Below are positions 1 through 8,500 of a DNA stretch of 24,625 bases, in pieces (positions within the stretch are counted from its first letter, which is position 1; each line of letters opens with the position of its first letter). Made by a program: the position numbers and the translations under genes. The notes under the pieces are model-generated. The model saw only the letters and a list, made by a program, of their open reading frames with translations. It searched no databases and was not told where the DNA came from. Source of the stretch: JAFGPS01 sp964570855. GTDB taxonomy: Bacteria; Planctomycetota; Phycisphaerae; Sedimentisphaerales; Anaerobacaceae. The stretch is taken from contig CAZMZR010000049.1 in NCBI GenBank assembly GCA_964570855.1, positions 1 through 24,625 of the forward strand, written 5' to 3'.

Positions 1-65
1 AACTTTGCGATTACGGCAATGATCCCGATAACTGGCTCGCCGCTTCGCCGACACCAGCCGAATAA
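1..65 (+). CDS. C-terminal end of a secreted protein (possibly lamin-tail-like), partial
   Basis: Reading from base 3, the frame gives a short tail, CDYGNDPDNWLAASPTPAE, then TAA at 63-65. An Asn-Asp-Pro...Asn-Trp segment followed by Ser-Pro-Thr-Pro just before the stop resembles the end of lamin-tail (LTD) domains in secreted planctomycete proteins. That match is from memory of the family style and rests on under 20 residues. The other two forward frames hit stops sooner or read less like protein. The gene is cut by the left edge, so nothing can be said about its main function. Confidence 0.35.
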   Translation, partial: LCDYGNDPDNWLAASPTPAE

Positions 66-369
66 ATACGGTTATAGAATTCATAAACAAGTCGATTTAA
101 TATCGCTCTGATTTACCAGCGTTTTCCCGCCCAGAGTTGCCTGTGATACACTTGTAATCAGGGAATACTTACAGGCAGGTGGTATAACAAGGGCTATAAT
201 AAAGCTGAATTAATAAGGAAGACGTGAAAATTATCGATTAGATTACCTTAAAAATGATTATTTCTGCCGCAAATGTCCTATAAATAACTATATAAATGTG
301 TTATAAAACGTCTTCAGATGGCACTTTTTATTGGGACGCGTCGTTCTTCGAGAGGACGTTGTTTTCTTA
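66..369. other. Intergenic region with two inverted repeats
   Basis: No convincing gene is present. Two dyads are visible. TGCCTGT at 138-144 pairs with ACAGGCA at 171-177 (7 bp, 26-nt loop). AACGTCTTC at 307-315 pairs with GAGGACGTT at 352-360 (9 bp with one G-T, 36-nt loop), followed by a T-rich stretch, GTTTTCTTATT. The second could be a loose terminator that isolates the promoter starting at 370 from upstream transcription, or an operator. The large loops make both weak as intrinsic terminators. Confidence 0.35.
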
Positions 370-398
370 TTGACAAATTTGTATAAATAGAGTATACT
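370..398 (+). promoter_or_regulatory. Near-consensus sigma70 promoter for the DUF11 gene
   Basis: TTGACA at 370-375 is a perfect -35 box. TATACT at 393-398 is a 5/6 match to the -10 box. The spacer is exactly 17 bp. Transcription should start near 405, giving a leader of about 170 nt before the ATG at 576. This is one of the best promoter matches in the window and points the same way as the gene downstream. Confidence 0.75.
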
Positions 399-414
399 TA
401 TAGATGTGATGTTC

Positions 415-443
415 GGAGGTGTGTGGTGAAAACTATTCATTGA
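415..443 (+). other. Possible five-codon leader peptide with Shine-Dalgarno site
   Basis: GGAGGT at 415-420 is a strong Shine-Dalgarno sequence placed five bases before GTG at 426. That codon opens a frame reading M-K-T-I-H and then TGA at 441-443. It sits just after the predicted transcription start and upstream of the hairpin at 463-517, so ribosomes loading here could affect folding of the leader. The peptide has no run of one amino acid as in classical attenuators. The GGAGGT may be chance or serve another purpose. Confidence 0.2.
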
Positions 444-462
444 CTTTATCCTGTTGGTTTTC

Positions 463-526
463 TCACACTCAAAACATGTCACTTTATGCCCGAAAAGCGG
501 CAAAGCTTCGGGTGTGAATCTTTTTT
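463..526 (+). terminator. Attenuator-like hairpin in the leader of the DUF11 gene
   Basis: A two-tier stem is visible. TCACA (463-467) pairs with TGTGA (513-517). Inside it, CCCG (489-492) pairs with CGGG (509-512) and AAGC (495-498) with GCTT (505-508), around a GGCAAA loop. Three bases after the outer stem comes a run of six T (521-526). This is the layout of an intrinsic terminator, but it lies between the promoter (370-398) and the start codon (576). It therefore looks like a transcription attenuator or the expression platform of an unidentified riboswitch. The 5' side carries an unpaired stretch of about 20 nt. No known riboswitch class was recognised. Confidence 0.4.
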
Positions 527-575
527 GCCTCAATTGCAAGGGGATGAAAAACAGTTTTTTTGTGAGACTTTGACC

Positions 576-3044
576 ATGAAAGTTAAAGGTAAAATGAACA
601 TTTTCAGGGCAATTATTTTTCTAACGTTTTTGGCATTATCTATACTAATATTAGCTATCACGGAGACGGCCACAGCAAAATCATTGTATGTAATTGCCGA
701 TATCAATGCCAATCCACAACCAATACAAGCTTACGACATTGGAGCCGATGGTGAGTTAACATTTCAGACTGAATGTCAGATAACTCGTCGGATACTTGGA
801 GGTGTGGGGCTGGCGATCGATTCTGATAACGGGAGATTGTTTTTAACGTATAAAGAATCAGATAAGATTGGGCTTGTGAATGCAAAAACGATGACGGTTA
901 TAGGCAGTACAACGGCTCCCGGCGCCTCTGACCTGACCGGTATCGTTTATGATCATGACAAAGGATTACTGTATTGCGTTGAAAGAGGAAGTAGTTGGTT
1001 ATATGTCTATTCCTGTGATCCGGGAACAAACACGCTTTCTCATGTGCAGGGTTCACCTTTCTCGTTACGAAGGGCTACTGGGTATGGGATTGCTCTTGAT
1101 GAAATTGATGATATTCTCTACGTTGCCAACGGAACGAGTAATATTTACGCTTATGATACCTCCGCATGGGAATTACAGCGTACAATCACTGTTAGTCGCA
1201 CATCTATTAGTGTAGCTGTAGATGCCAGGAATGGCTATCTCTATTCCGGTGGGGGTTATGCAGGCAATCACTATCTTACTCAGTTCAACCTGGCTACAAA
1301 TACTGAAAAGGAGGTTCAGGTTGAGTCCGATGCCGGTGTAATGGGACTTGGAGTTGATGCAGACACAGGTTTCATTTATATGGGCACGGGTAACGATATC
1401 GTCTCGGGCGGGGACAATCTTCTTGTTTATGACACATCACTTAAGCGAATTGATAAAATCTCCGGCATTGGGAATCCTACCGGTCTGGTTGTTCCGGGAA
1501 AGGATATTGGTTTTAATCCATTGAATTTGAAAAAGGAAGCCACAGAAGGTGTTATTGGAAGTGGTGATGATGGCGTTTGTTCGGTTGATGTCGGAGATCC
1601 TATTACATATACAATTTGTTTTGATAATCTTAACAATGACATCGTGAATGATATAATGGTCGTCGATACCCTCCCTGTAGAGGTAAGCTTTGTAAGTGCA
1701 AGTGCCGATCGGGGGGACGTTTTCGGAGAATATGATCGTGATTTGCACACTTATACCTGGTTATATCCGTCTTTATCGCAGGGAAAGACAGCCTGTCTTG
1801 ATTTAACGGCACAGGTTAATGAAGATGTTGAGTTTGGTACGAGCTTTACAAATTATGTAACTGCAAGCAGCAATTTAACACCACCTACTACAACCGGAGT
1901 TGAGGTTAATACCAGAGACCGTATTCTCCATATTAGAAAGAGCGTCGCAGGTGCTTTTGCCGGCGAGATTATAACGGTAGATCCGGGCGAGACCATTACT
2001 TACAGAATACATTTTGATAATAACGACAATGATTTTACCGCAACCGGAGTAGTCATAGTTGATTATCTTCCCGATGAATTAAGCTTTGTCAGTGCCGACT
2101 ATAATTTTAGTCTTGGATATTATAATGCTGGTACACATACTTATACATGGAGGTATCTGCCTTTGGAACATGGAGATGCCACTTATGTTAAGTTAACGGT
2201 ACGAGTGAACGAGGACGTAATTCCAGGTACAACTATTACCAATTCTGTCGTTATCGACAGCGACCAGACTTCGGAGGCGACTTCGGAGGTTGACGTTCGT
2301 GTATCCGGCACTCTTAATTATTTTGATCTGAGCAAGAGTGTTGTCGGTGCAATCGGAAATATTCATAAAGTGAATTTAAATGAGGAAGTTACTTATCGTA
2401 TTTGCATCGATGCTAACAATATTGGCGAACCGATTGCCGGTGTTACCGTTGAAGATTCCCTGCCGGAGGAAGTAAGCTTTGTTAAAGCTGATGAAGATGT
2501 AATTATCGGACATTATGATGAAAAAGCACATACGTACACGTGGTCGTATCCGTATATTTCTCCGGATGAGATTATATACCGTGAGATAACAGTAAGGGTG
2601 GATCAGGATGTTGCCTTTGGTGAAACCATTACCAATACAGTGAATATCACCAGCGCAAAAACACCGACTGCAACGGCAAGCGTTGATATTATGACCGATG
2701 AAGGTGGATGGCTGGTGGAGGATATACAGATAATTCCTGAAACAATAAGACGCAATAGTTCTTTAAGTGGAATAATAGCCATTTTGGAAATGCCGGAAGG
2801 TATTGAAAAAAGTGATATTAAAAATGAGCCGTTGTTACTTACCCCCGGCGGTATCAAATCAAACCAACAAATTGTGATTGAAAGAGACGGCACAGTAAAG
2901 GTTGTCGCCGTGTTCGATAAAAATCAATTAATGGACGCTATACCTGTCTATGGCCAAGTTGACCTGGAAATTGCCGGCCAGCTTAACTCAGGTCAGTCTT
3001 TCTACGGAAAGGCAACCATTACGATAACCAGGTTTGCTGGTTAA
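576..3044 (+). CDS. Secreted propeller-like protein with three DUF11 repeats
   Basis: The protein has 822 residues from ATG 576. This start puts a basic n-region (MKVKGKMNIFR) before a long hydrophobic signal segment. The frame opens earlier at 486, but that start lies inside the leader hairpin; ATG 594 is another option. Residues about 35-310 contain repeated strands such as GVGLAIDSDNGRLFLTY and VGLGVD-type segments, typical of a beta-propeller or YncE-like fold. Three DUF11 (TIGR01451-type) modules follow, at about 315-448, 449-580 and 581-706. Each opens with a KxA/KSV..G motif and includes 'YTIxFDN', 'xLPxEVSFVxA' and 'HTYTWxY'. The C-terminal 110 residues resemble the domain that closes many planctomycete secreted proteins (GTVKVVAVFD, a Cys-free 'FYGKATITI' end). 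It is probably exported and adhesive or structural. No catalytic residues were seen. The gene stands alone and converges on the next one. Confidence 0.85.
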   Translation: MKVKGKMNIFRAIIFLTFLALSILILAITETATAKSLYVIADINANPQPIQAYDIGADGELTFQTECQITRRILGGVGLAIDSDNGRLFLTYKESDKIGLVNAKTMTVIGSTTAPGASDLTGIVYDHDKGLLYCVERGSSWLYVYSCDPGTNTLSHVQGSPFSLRRATGYGIALDEIDDILYVANGTSNIYAYDTSAWELQRTITVSRTSISVAVDARNGYLYSGGGYAGNHYLTQFNLATNTEKEVQVESDAGVMGLGVDADTGFIYMGTGNDIVSGGDNLLVYDTSLKRIDKISGIGNPTGLVVPGKDIGFNPLNLKKEATEGVIGSGDDGVCSVDVGDPITYTICFDNLNNDIVNDIMVVDTLPVEVSFVSASADRGDVFGEYDRDLHTYTWLYPSLSQGKTACLDLTAQVNEDVEFGTSFTNYVTASSNLTPPTTTGVEVNTRDRILHIRKSVAGAFAGEIITVDPGETITYRIHFDNNDNDFTATGVVIVDYLPDELSFVSADYNFSLGYYNAGTHTYTWRYLPLEHGDATYVKLTVRVNEDVIPGTTITNSVVIDSDQTSEATSEVDVRVSGTLNYFDLSKSVVGAIGNIHKVNLNEEVTYRICIDANNIGEPIAGVTVEDSLPEEVSFVKADEDVIIGHYDEKAHTYTWSYPYISPDEIIYREITVRVDQDVAFGETITNTVNITSAKTPTATASVDIMTDEGGWLVEDIQIIPETIRRNSSLSGIIAILEMPEGIEKSDIKNEPLLLTPGGIKSNQQIVIERDGTVKVVAVFDKNQLMDAIPVYGQVDLEIAGQLNSGQSFYGKATITITRFAG
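1521..2700 (+). repeat. Three tandem DUF11 coding units of about 400 bp
   Basis: Units begin near 1521, 1920 and 2320. They are clearest at protein level: each has a short strand with K-x-A/V-x-G, then 'xTYxIxxDN', a 'LPxExSFV' strand, 'HTYTW', and a closing 'FGTxITNxV' strand. The DNA has drifted well apart, so this is an old duplication and not a recent tandem expansion. Confidence 0.75.
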
Positions 3045-3130
3045 CTGATTTATATGTAATAGTTTGCGGTTTTAGGTTTTTTATTAAACAACAGGCTTTC
3101 TTTATTGCAATCCTTTTGAACTTTTTCCGG

Positions 3131-3988
3131 TTAGAATTTCCAGGTGGTACCTATGCCGAAACCCCATGCATCGCTTGTAAACTGCAATTCCGTGAATAAT
3201 GAGCTGTTTTCGTTCAGATACCACTGTGCACCGGCGTAACCGCCGACCTGCGATTCCTCTCTGATTTCGTGTGAAGTATCCTGAGTAATTAGATCTATTA
3301 CTCCGGTAGGATCGTAACTGCCGTTTAGGTTAAGATCTCCGTTTATAAAATGTAAAAATGGTCCGCCATACAAACGACAATTATCGAGTTCAACAGTCGG
3401 TCCTATTGCAATTTGGACCTCCCAGTAGTCCATCTCGACCTCGCCGGTGAAAGACGGTTCGCTTTCTATAATAACATCGCTACTGTCGGGATTGGACCAT
3501 GTTACCTGAATCAATCCACCCCAGGTAGTGTCGCCTTCCTGATAAAAGGTTGCTCTGGTTCCAAAACCCCAGCCGAATCCGTTGTCGCCTTTATAATCTT
3601 TGTACTGGTCACTTAGACTGCCGTCGGCATTAACCGATGATATGTCATCCTGGGCGTCAGACAATCCGATACGGACGAACATGTCCCAGTTTTCCCAGGT
3701 ACCGACATCTAAACGGCCCCAGAACATATTTGACTGAAGATCTTTGATTTCAAATGAGGTATAGCTGGTTGCTGTTGTTTGGAGAACTCCCGATATAAAT
3801 TGTTTTTCTATGACAGAACCGAACGTTTGCAGGTCCATTTCACTGTATCCATACTCAAGACCAAGGGCACTCTGGCCTTCATGCAGGCTGGCTCTTGGCG
3901 GGCCCATTGGAGGTATGGCAATTGCGACCGGGCTACATACACCTATCACCATTAATACAAGAGCTAACAATGCTACTCTCTTTTCCAT
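3131..3988 (-). CDS. Predicted outer-membrane beta-barrel protein
   Basis: The protein has 285 residues. The start ATG (3988) is preceded by AAAGGA at a normal distance. Residues 1-24 form a signal peptide with a hydrophobic core ending in AIA. The mature part is rich in alternating hydrophobic/polar strands containing Trp, Tyr and Gly (for example 'GFGWGFGTRATFY', 'VGGYAGAQWYL', 'GFGIGTTWKF'). It ends in a C-terminal phenylalanine, as BAM-dependent barrels usually do. About 8-10 strands fit the length. No specific family was recognised; a small porin or surface antigen-type barrel is the best guess. It is convergent with the DUF11 gene across 86 bp, where no clear terminator is visible. Confidence 0.75.
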   Translation of the reverse strand: MEKRVALLALVLMVIGVCSPVAIAIPPMGPPRASLHEGQSALGLEYGYSEMDLQTFGSVIEKQFISGVLQTTATSYTSFEIKDLQSNMFWGRLDVGTWENWDMFVRIGLSDAQDDISSVNADGSLSDQYKDYKGDNGFGWGFGTRATFYQEGDTTWGGLIQVTWSNPDSSDVIIESEPSFTGEVEMDYWEVQIAIGPTVELDNCRLYGGPFLHFINGDLNLNGSYDPTGVIDLITQDTSHEIREESQVGGYAGAQWYLNENSSLFTELQFTSDAWGFGIGTTWKF

Positions 3989-4177
3989 AATAATTCCTTT
4001 CTATGATATAGCACTTTTGACTATTTTAACCTATAGATTCTACAGGAAATATCGACCCATCCGGGCTAAAAAGTTTTCTTTTTTTTCAAGATTTGCTGTT
4101 TAGATGCTCTTGTCAGCACCAACAAGCCTCTTTGGTTCCAAATGCTATCACATCTGTTTTAAGAAAGCAAATTATAA

Positions 4178-4363
4178 TCATAAAATCGTTTTCCTGCTCG
4201 GAAGGCGGCCCAATATATAAATGATACCGAAAAATGAGGTGTAGTTCCAGGTAGGATTGGTTAAACATTCCGCTCGCGGGCGGGCGAGTAAAGTCAAAAA
4301 AAACACGCTTATACCAATTAATAAGGTTGATATGATCAGATAAAACCCATTTTCCCCATGCAT
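4178..4363 (-). CDS. Doubtful small single-helix membrane protein
   Basis: A 61-codon frame has one strongly hydrophobic stretch (residues about 6-26, 'FYLIISTLLIGISVFFLTLL') followed by Arg-Pro-Arg. That is a plausible topology for a one-helix membrane peptide. Against it, no Shine-Dalgarno sequence precedes the ATG and the second half shows no recognisable pattern. AT-rich DNA also often yields hydrophobic frames by chance. It lies between the pseudopilin and barrel genes in the same direction, so it could be a remnant. Confidence 0.15.
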   Translation of the reverse strand: MHGENGFYLIISTLLIGISVFFLTLLARPRAECLTNPTWNYTSFFGIIYILGRLPSRKTIL

Positions 4364-4384
4364 ATTTAACTTTTATCTGTGAAA

Positions 4385-4407
4385 GTAAAAGGCACGTGTC
4401 ATTTTAC
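4385..4407 (-). terminator. Possible AT-rich terminator after the pseudopilin gene
   Basis: GTAAAA (4385-4390) pairs with TTTTAC (4402-4407), with a palindromic CACGTG in the loop. It lies 8 bp after the pseudopilin stop codon. The T-tract falls within the stem, so the fit to an intrinsic terminator is only moderate. Confidence 0.3.
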
Positions 4408-4414
4408 GATATTA

Positions 4415-5233
4415 TTAATATTCTTTAAACTCCTGCATCCACTGGGGCCAATCATCTGGAGTTATACCACCGACCCGAGTCCACGGGCCGGCTCGATTAT
4501 AATCCTTATGCCAATTCAACGTCCATAGTTCTTTCAAGCCTACCGGGCGTACATTAAAGTCGAAGAACACGGCATTGATTTGACCTTCATGCCGATCAAG
4601 ACAATAGCGCTGCATTCCATCTTCATCATCAATGTGTGTTCCCACCATAATGGGTTCAGGCCGTGGAGGATTTCCGGCCCGCGGCCATCCCGTCCAAAAC
4701 ATCGCATCCATCATAAGCGGAATGTCGGAGGCCCCTTTGACATCAGGAGTCTTCCAATGCATTTCTACAGTCGCAAATCCCATTAACGTCTCTTTGGTGT
4801 CATAGCAATAGCCGTTAATACCATAGCTGCCATAAGTACCGGCTTCGCGACCTCCGCCTGCATCATAATCAGGGATTTCCCAGGCCGTAAAGGTCGACCC
4901 CCACCAACTCCCAGCATCCATTCCCGCGGCAATACTCGACTTCTTGACCAGGGGACAAAGCTTGAGATCTTTGGCATTGCTATAATATTCACGTAAAGAA
5001 TACATCCAACGTCCCTTACCGGAAATGACGCTACGATCAGGCATCTTGCGATCATTGTCATCGCAATACATATTGAATATAGTCCCCCATTGCTTTAAAT
5101 AGGTTTGACACAACACAGCCTTTGCCTTTTTCTTCACTTGCTGCAGGGCTGGCATTAATACACCCATTAATAAAGCAATAATGGCTATAACGACCAATAA
5201 TTCTATTAACGTGAACCCTTTTTTCTTACACAC
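4415..5233 (-). CDS. Type II secretion/type IV pilus-like pseudopilin, planctomycete H-X9-D type
   Basis: The protein has 272 residues and starts at GTG 5233, with AAGGA about ten bases upstream. The N-terminus is MCKKK-G-FTLIELL. A prepilin peptidase should cut between Gly6 and Phe7, leaving Glu11 as the conserved Glu+5 of the mature protein, followed by a 20-residue hydrophobic helix. Near residue 214 is the planctomycete signature of a His, nine residues, then Asp (H-EGQINAVFF-D). The usual following Gly is Phe here. This family is very abundant in Planctomycetota and is exported by a pseudopilus-like machine. The role of individual members is unknown. It is a single gene with its own promoter. 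Confidence 0.88.
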   Translation of the reverse strand: MCKKKGFTLIELLVVIAIIALLMGVLMPALQQVKKKAKAVLCQTYLKQWGTIFNMYCDDNDRKMPDRSVISGKGRWMYSLREYYSNAKDLKLCPLVKKSSIAAGMDAGSWWGSTFTAWEIPDYDAGGGREAGTYGSYGINGYCYDTKETLMGFATVEMHWKTPDVKGASDIPLMMDAMFWTGWPRAGNPPRPEPIMVGTHIDDEDGMQRYCLDRHEGQINAVFFDFNVRPVGLKELWTLNWHKDYNRAGPWTRVGGITPDDWPQWMQEFKEY

Positions 5234-5308
5234 ACTCGATCCTTTTCCTTCTTTTCTATATTTGCTATTCTGATATTAAAAAATATAAATTTAGTCCGGG
5301 ATTTTCCA

Positions 5309-5336
5309 TTTATACTATATGATTTTCTCCGTACAA
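5309..5336 (-). promoter_or_regulatory. Promoter candidate for the pseudopilin gene
   Basis: Read on the minus strand, TTGTAC (5336-5331) and TATAAA (5314-5309) are separated by 16 bp. Transcription would start near 5302, about 70 nt before the GTG start codon. Confidence 0.5.
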
Positions 5337-5409
5337 CATCGATAATTTTACCAATATCATCCTGAATATTCAAGAAATCTTTTTCCCAAGACGGTTTTAC
5401 TGGAAAATT

Positions 5410-5467
5410 GCATGAAAACACGTCTTTTTATGCCCGACCTTTACTTCTGTATCTGTTTTTGAACAGA
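5410..5467. other. Two hairpins in the gap between pseudopilin and CBM protein genes
   Basis: A 9-bp stem joins 5410-5418 to 5425-5433 around a CACGTC loop. A 6-bp stem joins TCTGTT (5452-5457) to AACAGA (5462-5467). Both lie downstream of the large CBM gene's stop at 5578 and upstream of the pseudopilin promoter. They may end the CBM transcript. The rest of the 345-bp gap (5234-5577) shows no gene. Confidence 0.3.
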
Positions 5468-5577
5468 CCTTGAATAGCGCCACGATTTGAATCTGCGGGT
5501 GATAGAAAAACACTCGGAGAATGTCTGTACCTGTCACAATCCCGGTTAAATTATAGGCATCAGGGATGAAATATCGG

Positions 5578-8500
5578 TTAGGGCGCCGGGGAATAAACAC
5601 CCTGTTTGTATGAAAAATAATCCACATCTATAGCACCGCTTTGTGGCGTTGCTCCGGTGCCCATTAAAATATAGCTGTCATCATAGTCGTTACCAGTGCC
5701 TGCAGTAACATAGAAGTCGTTCGAGATTTGTGAGCCATCTATATAGACTTTAACGAGATGAGTGCCGAATCCGGTGATATCCGGCTGAATGGTAATCCAG
5801 TAATCGTGCCAGAGCGTAGTGTCAAGCTCCAGAATATTCAGCAATCCGGCCCCGTCATCTGTGATATCCACATCACCGGTCGGTGTAGCTCCGTTGAGCT
5901 TGTTCATCACCAGCCCGGCGGCCGGTAGTTCATCGTCGTCAGAAGCCAGGGCCAGGGCGAACGAAATAATCATATCGTCTTCCGATTGACGAACGCTGAA
6001 GTTGCCCTTGCCGTCGTCGTGGATAACGTAACCGTCACCGCCGGCCGGCCAGGATGTAATGCCTCCGCCGCCGTCCGGATGGGAATTATCCAGCGGGGCG
6101 CCTGTCGCAACGCGGGCACGGAACGAGAGTGTCACGCCATCGAGGATTCTTGATGCAGAATCTCCGATATCCGGGGTAATGCTGTGGGCGAATGCAACTT
6201 TGCGGTTACTGCCCGGATCGGGCATATCATAATCGCTCGGGTCACCGGTGTCCTGTATCCGCAGGTACCCGTTTATTACGGATGCGCCGCCGGGGCGACC
6301 CTGACCTATCCCTGTTTCGTCCCATTCATCGGAAGCGCTGTTGTGACTCCATGTGCCGTCCAGCGCGGTATAATCCGAACCGCCGGCGGCTGCATCTGCG
6401 TTGTAGATATAAGTCCACTGTCCGTCGAATGGTTCCGGTTCCTTTATTTCCGGAAGAGCCGGATGCAGGCGAATATCGTCGAATAACAGCGTGCCTGTAC
6501 CTCCGGGAGCTTTCGTCCGATCGAATCCGATACTGAAGGTTGTGACATTACGAAGATTGTCACCGAAAGGTGCGAGGTCGATACTCCACGGTCTCCATAC
6601 GGGAACGGCAATATCGCCGGCGTTACCATCATATAATAATTTAACGCCGTTGAGCTTTACGTACATCTGTTCGGTTGTAGTATTGTTCGGATCGCCATGG
6701 AACCATAAAACTATTCGGTTTGGATTACCTATTGTCCAATCCCGGCCGACCGCCAGATCTGCAGGGCTCACTGTAACCTCGGAAAAACTTGTGGTTCTGT
6801 TATCGTATGAAACAGGTACCGATTGATTGACGCTATGGACAATAACGGTTTCGAGAGAACTGCCTGAACTATAGCCCATAGTAGAGCCGTTTACCGTGGG
6901 ATTATCATAGCCGTCTATCCATGTCCAATAGACAAGGTTGCTGCCTTCCTGTCCGTGCGCGATATCGTTGTAGGACTCGAAATCATCCACAACGAGATAT
7001 TCCTGCGTTGTGAAGCTCCAGATATTACTTTGCCAGATTGCAGGAATTTCAAAATTATTCACCTCATCGACTCGCCAGTAGTAATGACTGCCCAGATCGA
7101 GTGACAGGGGGCCGTAACCGGCCTGGAATACGGTAGCAACAGGTTCACTGCTGTCTTTTACAAGCTGCTGATCTGAGCCGAAGTGAACATTGTGCTCAGA
7201 TGCCTCTCTACCGGTTCTCCAGTGCAGTGTCACATCTATAGGTACTTCGGTCGCCTCATCCTCCGGATTGGGTTCTCTTGCACTGACGGGTATGTACAGG
7301 AATCGTACTTCGCTCAGGCCGTATTGATTAAGAAAGCCGTTGCTCCAGTTGCTGTTGGCTGTAATCCTGACATACTTTGCCTTAACATTGTCGAAATCAA
7401 CGGTTATATTGGATGCGTAACTTTCGGTTCCCGGCGCCATAGCGAATTCGGACACGCTGTTGACTTGTGTCCAAAAGACAGCATCTTCCGAATGCTCAAT
7501 AGTGACATCTTTTACGCCGTACATGGCAAGAAAGGCCTGCCCGTTATAGTTCCAGACCGACATCTGATGTATTTTATAGTCTTTGTCTAACTGATATTGG
7601 ATCCAGGCCGGTCCGGTTTCACCCTGTGCAGAAAGCCACATTTCAGAAGTATCGTTTGAGTGGAGATCGTTAGCATCCAGGCCTGAGTTGTTTACTGTAT
7701 TTACCGGCTCTTTACCTTCTTCCCAGCTCGAAGCTGTGGCGGTTATATTTTCACCGGATAAGGAGGAAACTGATGCTTCGGCGGTAAAGCTCCATACATC
7801 ACCCTTATGAACTGTGGAATAAGGCGGTGCATTAACTTCGTCGATTCGCCAGTAATACTTTTGATCCAAATCCAATCGAATTGTCCCGCTTTCAGGATAG
7901 AAGTTGGGATCGCTTCGACCCATATAAACACCGCCGGGATCAACGGTTGTTGTAGCCTGATTGACGTCGTCGAAACTGGTTCCGAAATAAATATCATGTT
8001 TGTACGCAAAAGCACCCGGCATCCAGCTTAAAACCACATCTCGTGGTACGTCGCTTGAATTGTCGACGGGGCTTGCGGAAGAGGCCTTAACGCGCGGACC
8101 ACGCTGACTTTCTGAAGGACCGTCACCTGTCGGTTCGTAATCCGGATTGGTGGTAAGGACGATTTTATCGATTATAATACCATCTTCCCTCATCCAGATG
8201 TTCAGAGTGTGTGAACCGGTGCTGCTAACCTCGAATGTTGCGGGCGGATCGTCCATCGTGCCATTTGACCATGTGTAAATACCACTCCAGCCGCTCATCC
8301 TGTCACAGGTGTCTATCTCCCGCATGTCCAGACCGGCGTGGCAGGAGTCGTCGTTTCCGCCGGAACCCCATGCGCGAATCCATATATAATGCGTACCGGT
8401 TGTTACAAAATCTATCTCATAATCCAGCCTTGGGCTGCCCGTCGTATAACCTGTATTGTTACTGGCGCCGCTGTTTGGCAGTGCCTGCATGCCTGCGATT

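Larger units (their letters stand above)
3989..4414. other. Intergenic region between barrel and pseudopilin genes
   Basis: This 426-bp AT-rich stretch has no well-supported gene. It must hold the barrel gene's promoter on the minus strand, but no box pair with good spacing stood out. One 61-codon membrane-type frame (4178-4363, minus) and one AT-rich hairpin (4385-4407) are listed separately. A GC-rich palindrome, CTCGC/GCGAG at about 4272-4287, is isolated and lacks a downstream T-run on either strand. Confidence 0.4.

Noticed and set aside
486..575. Upstream start for the DUF11 gene at ATG 486
   Set aside because: It would place 30 polar residues before the signal peptide and lies within the leader hairpin. 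ATG 576 gives a normal signal peptide.
4272..4287. GC-rich palindrome CTCGC/GCGAG as a terminator
   Set aside because: No T-run follows it on either strand and it is not placed just after a gene.
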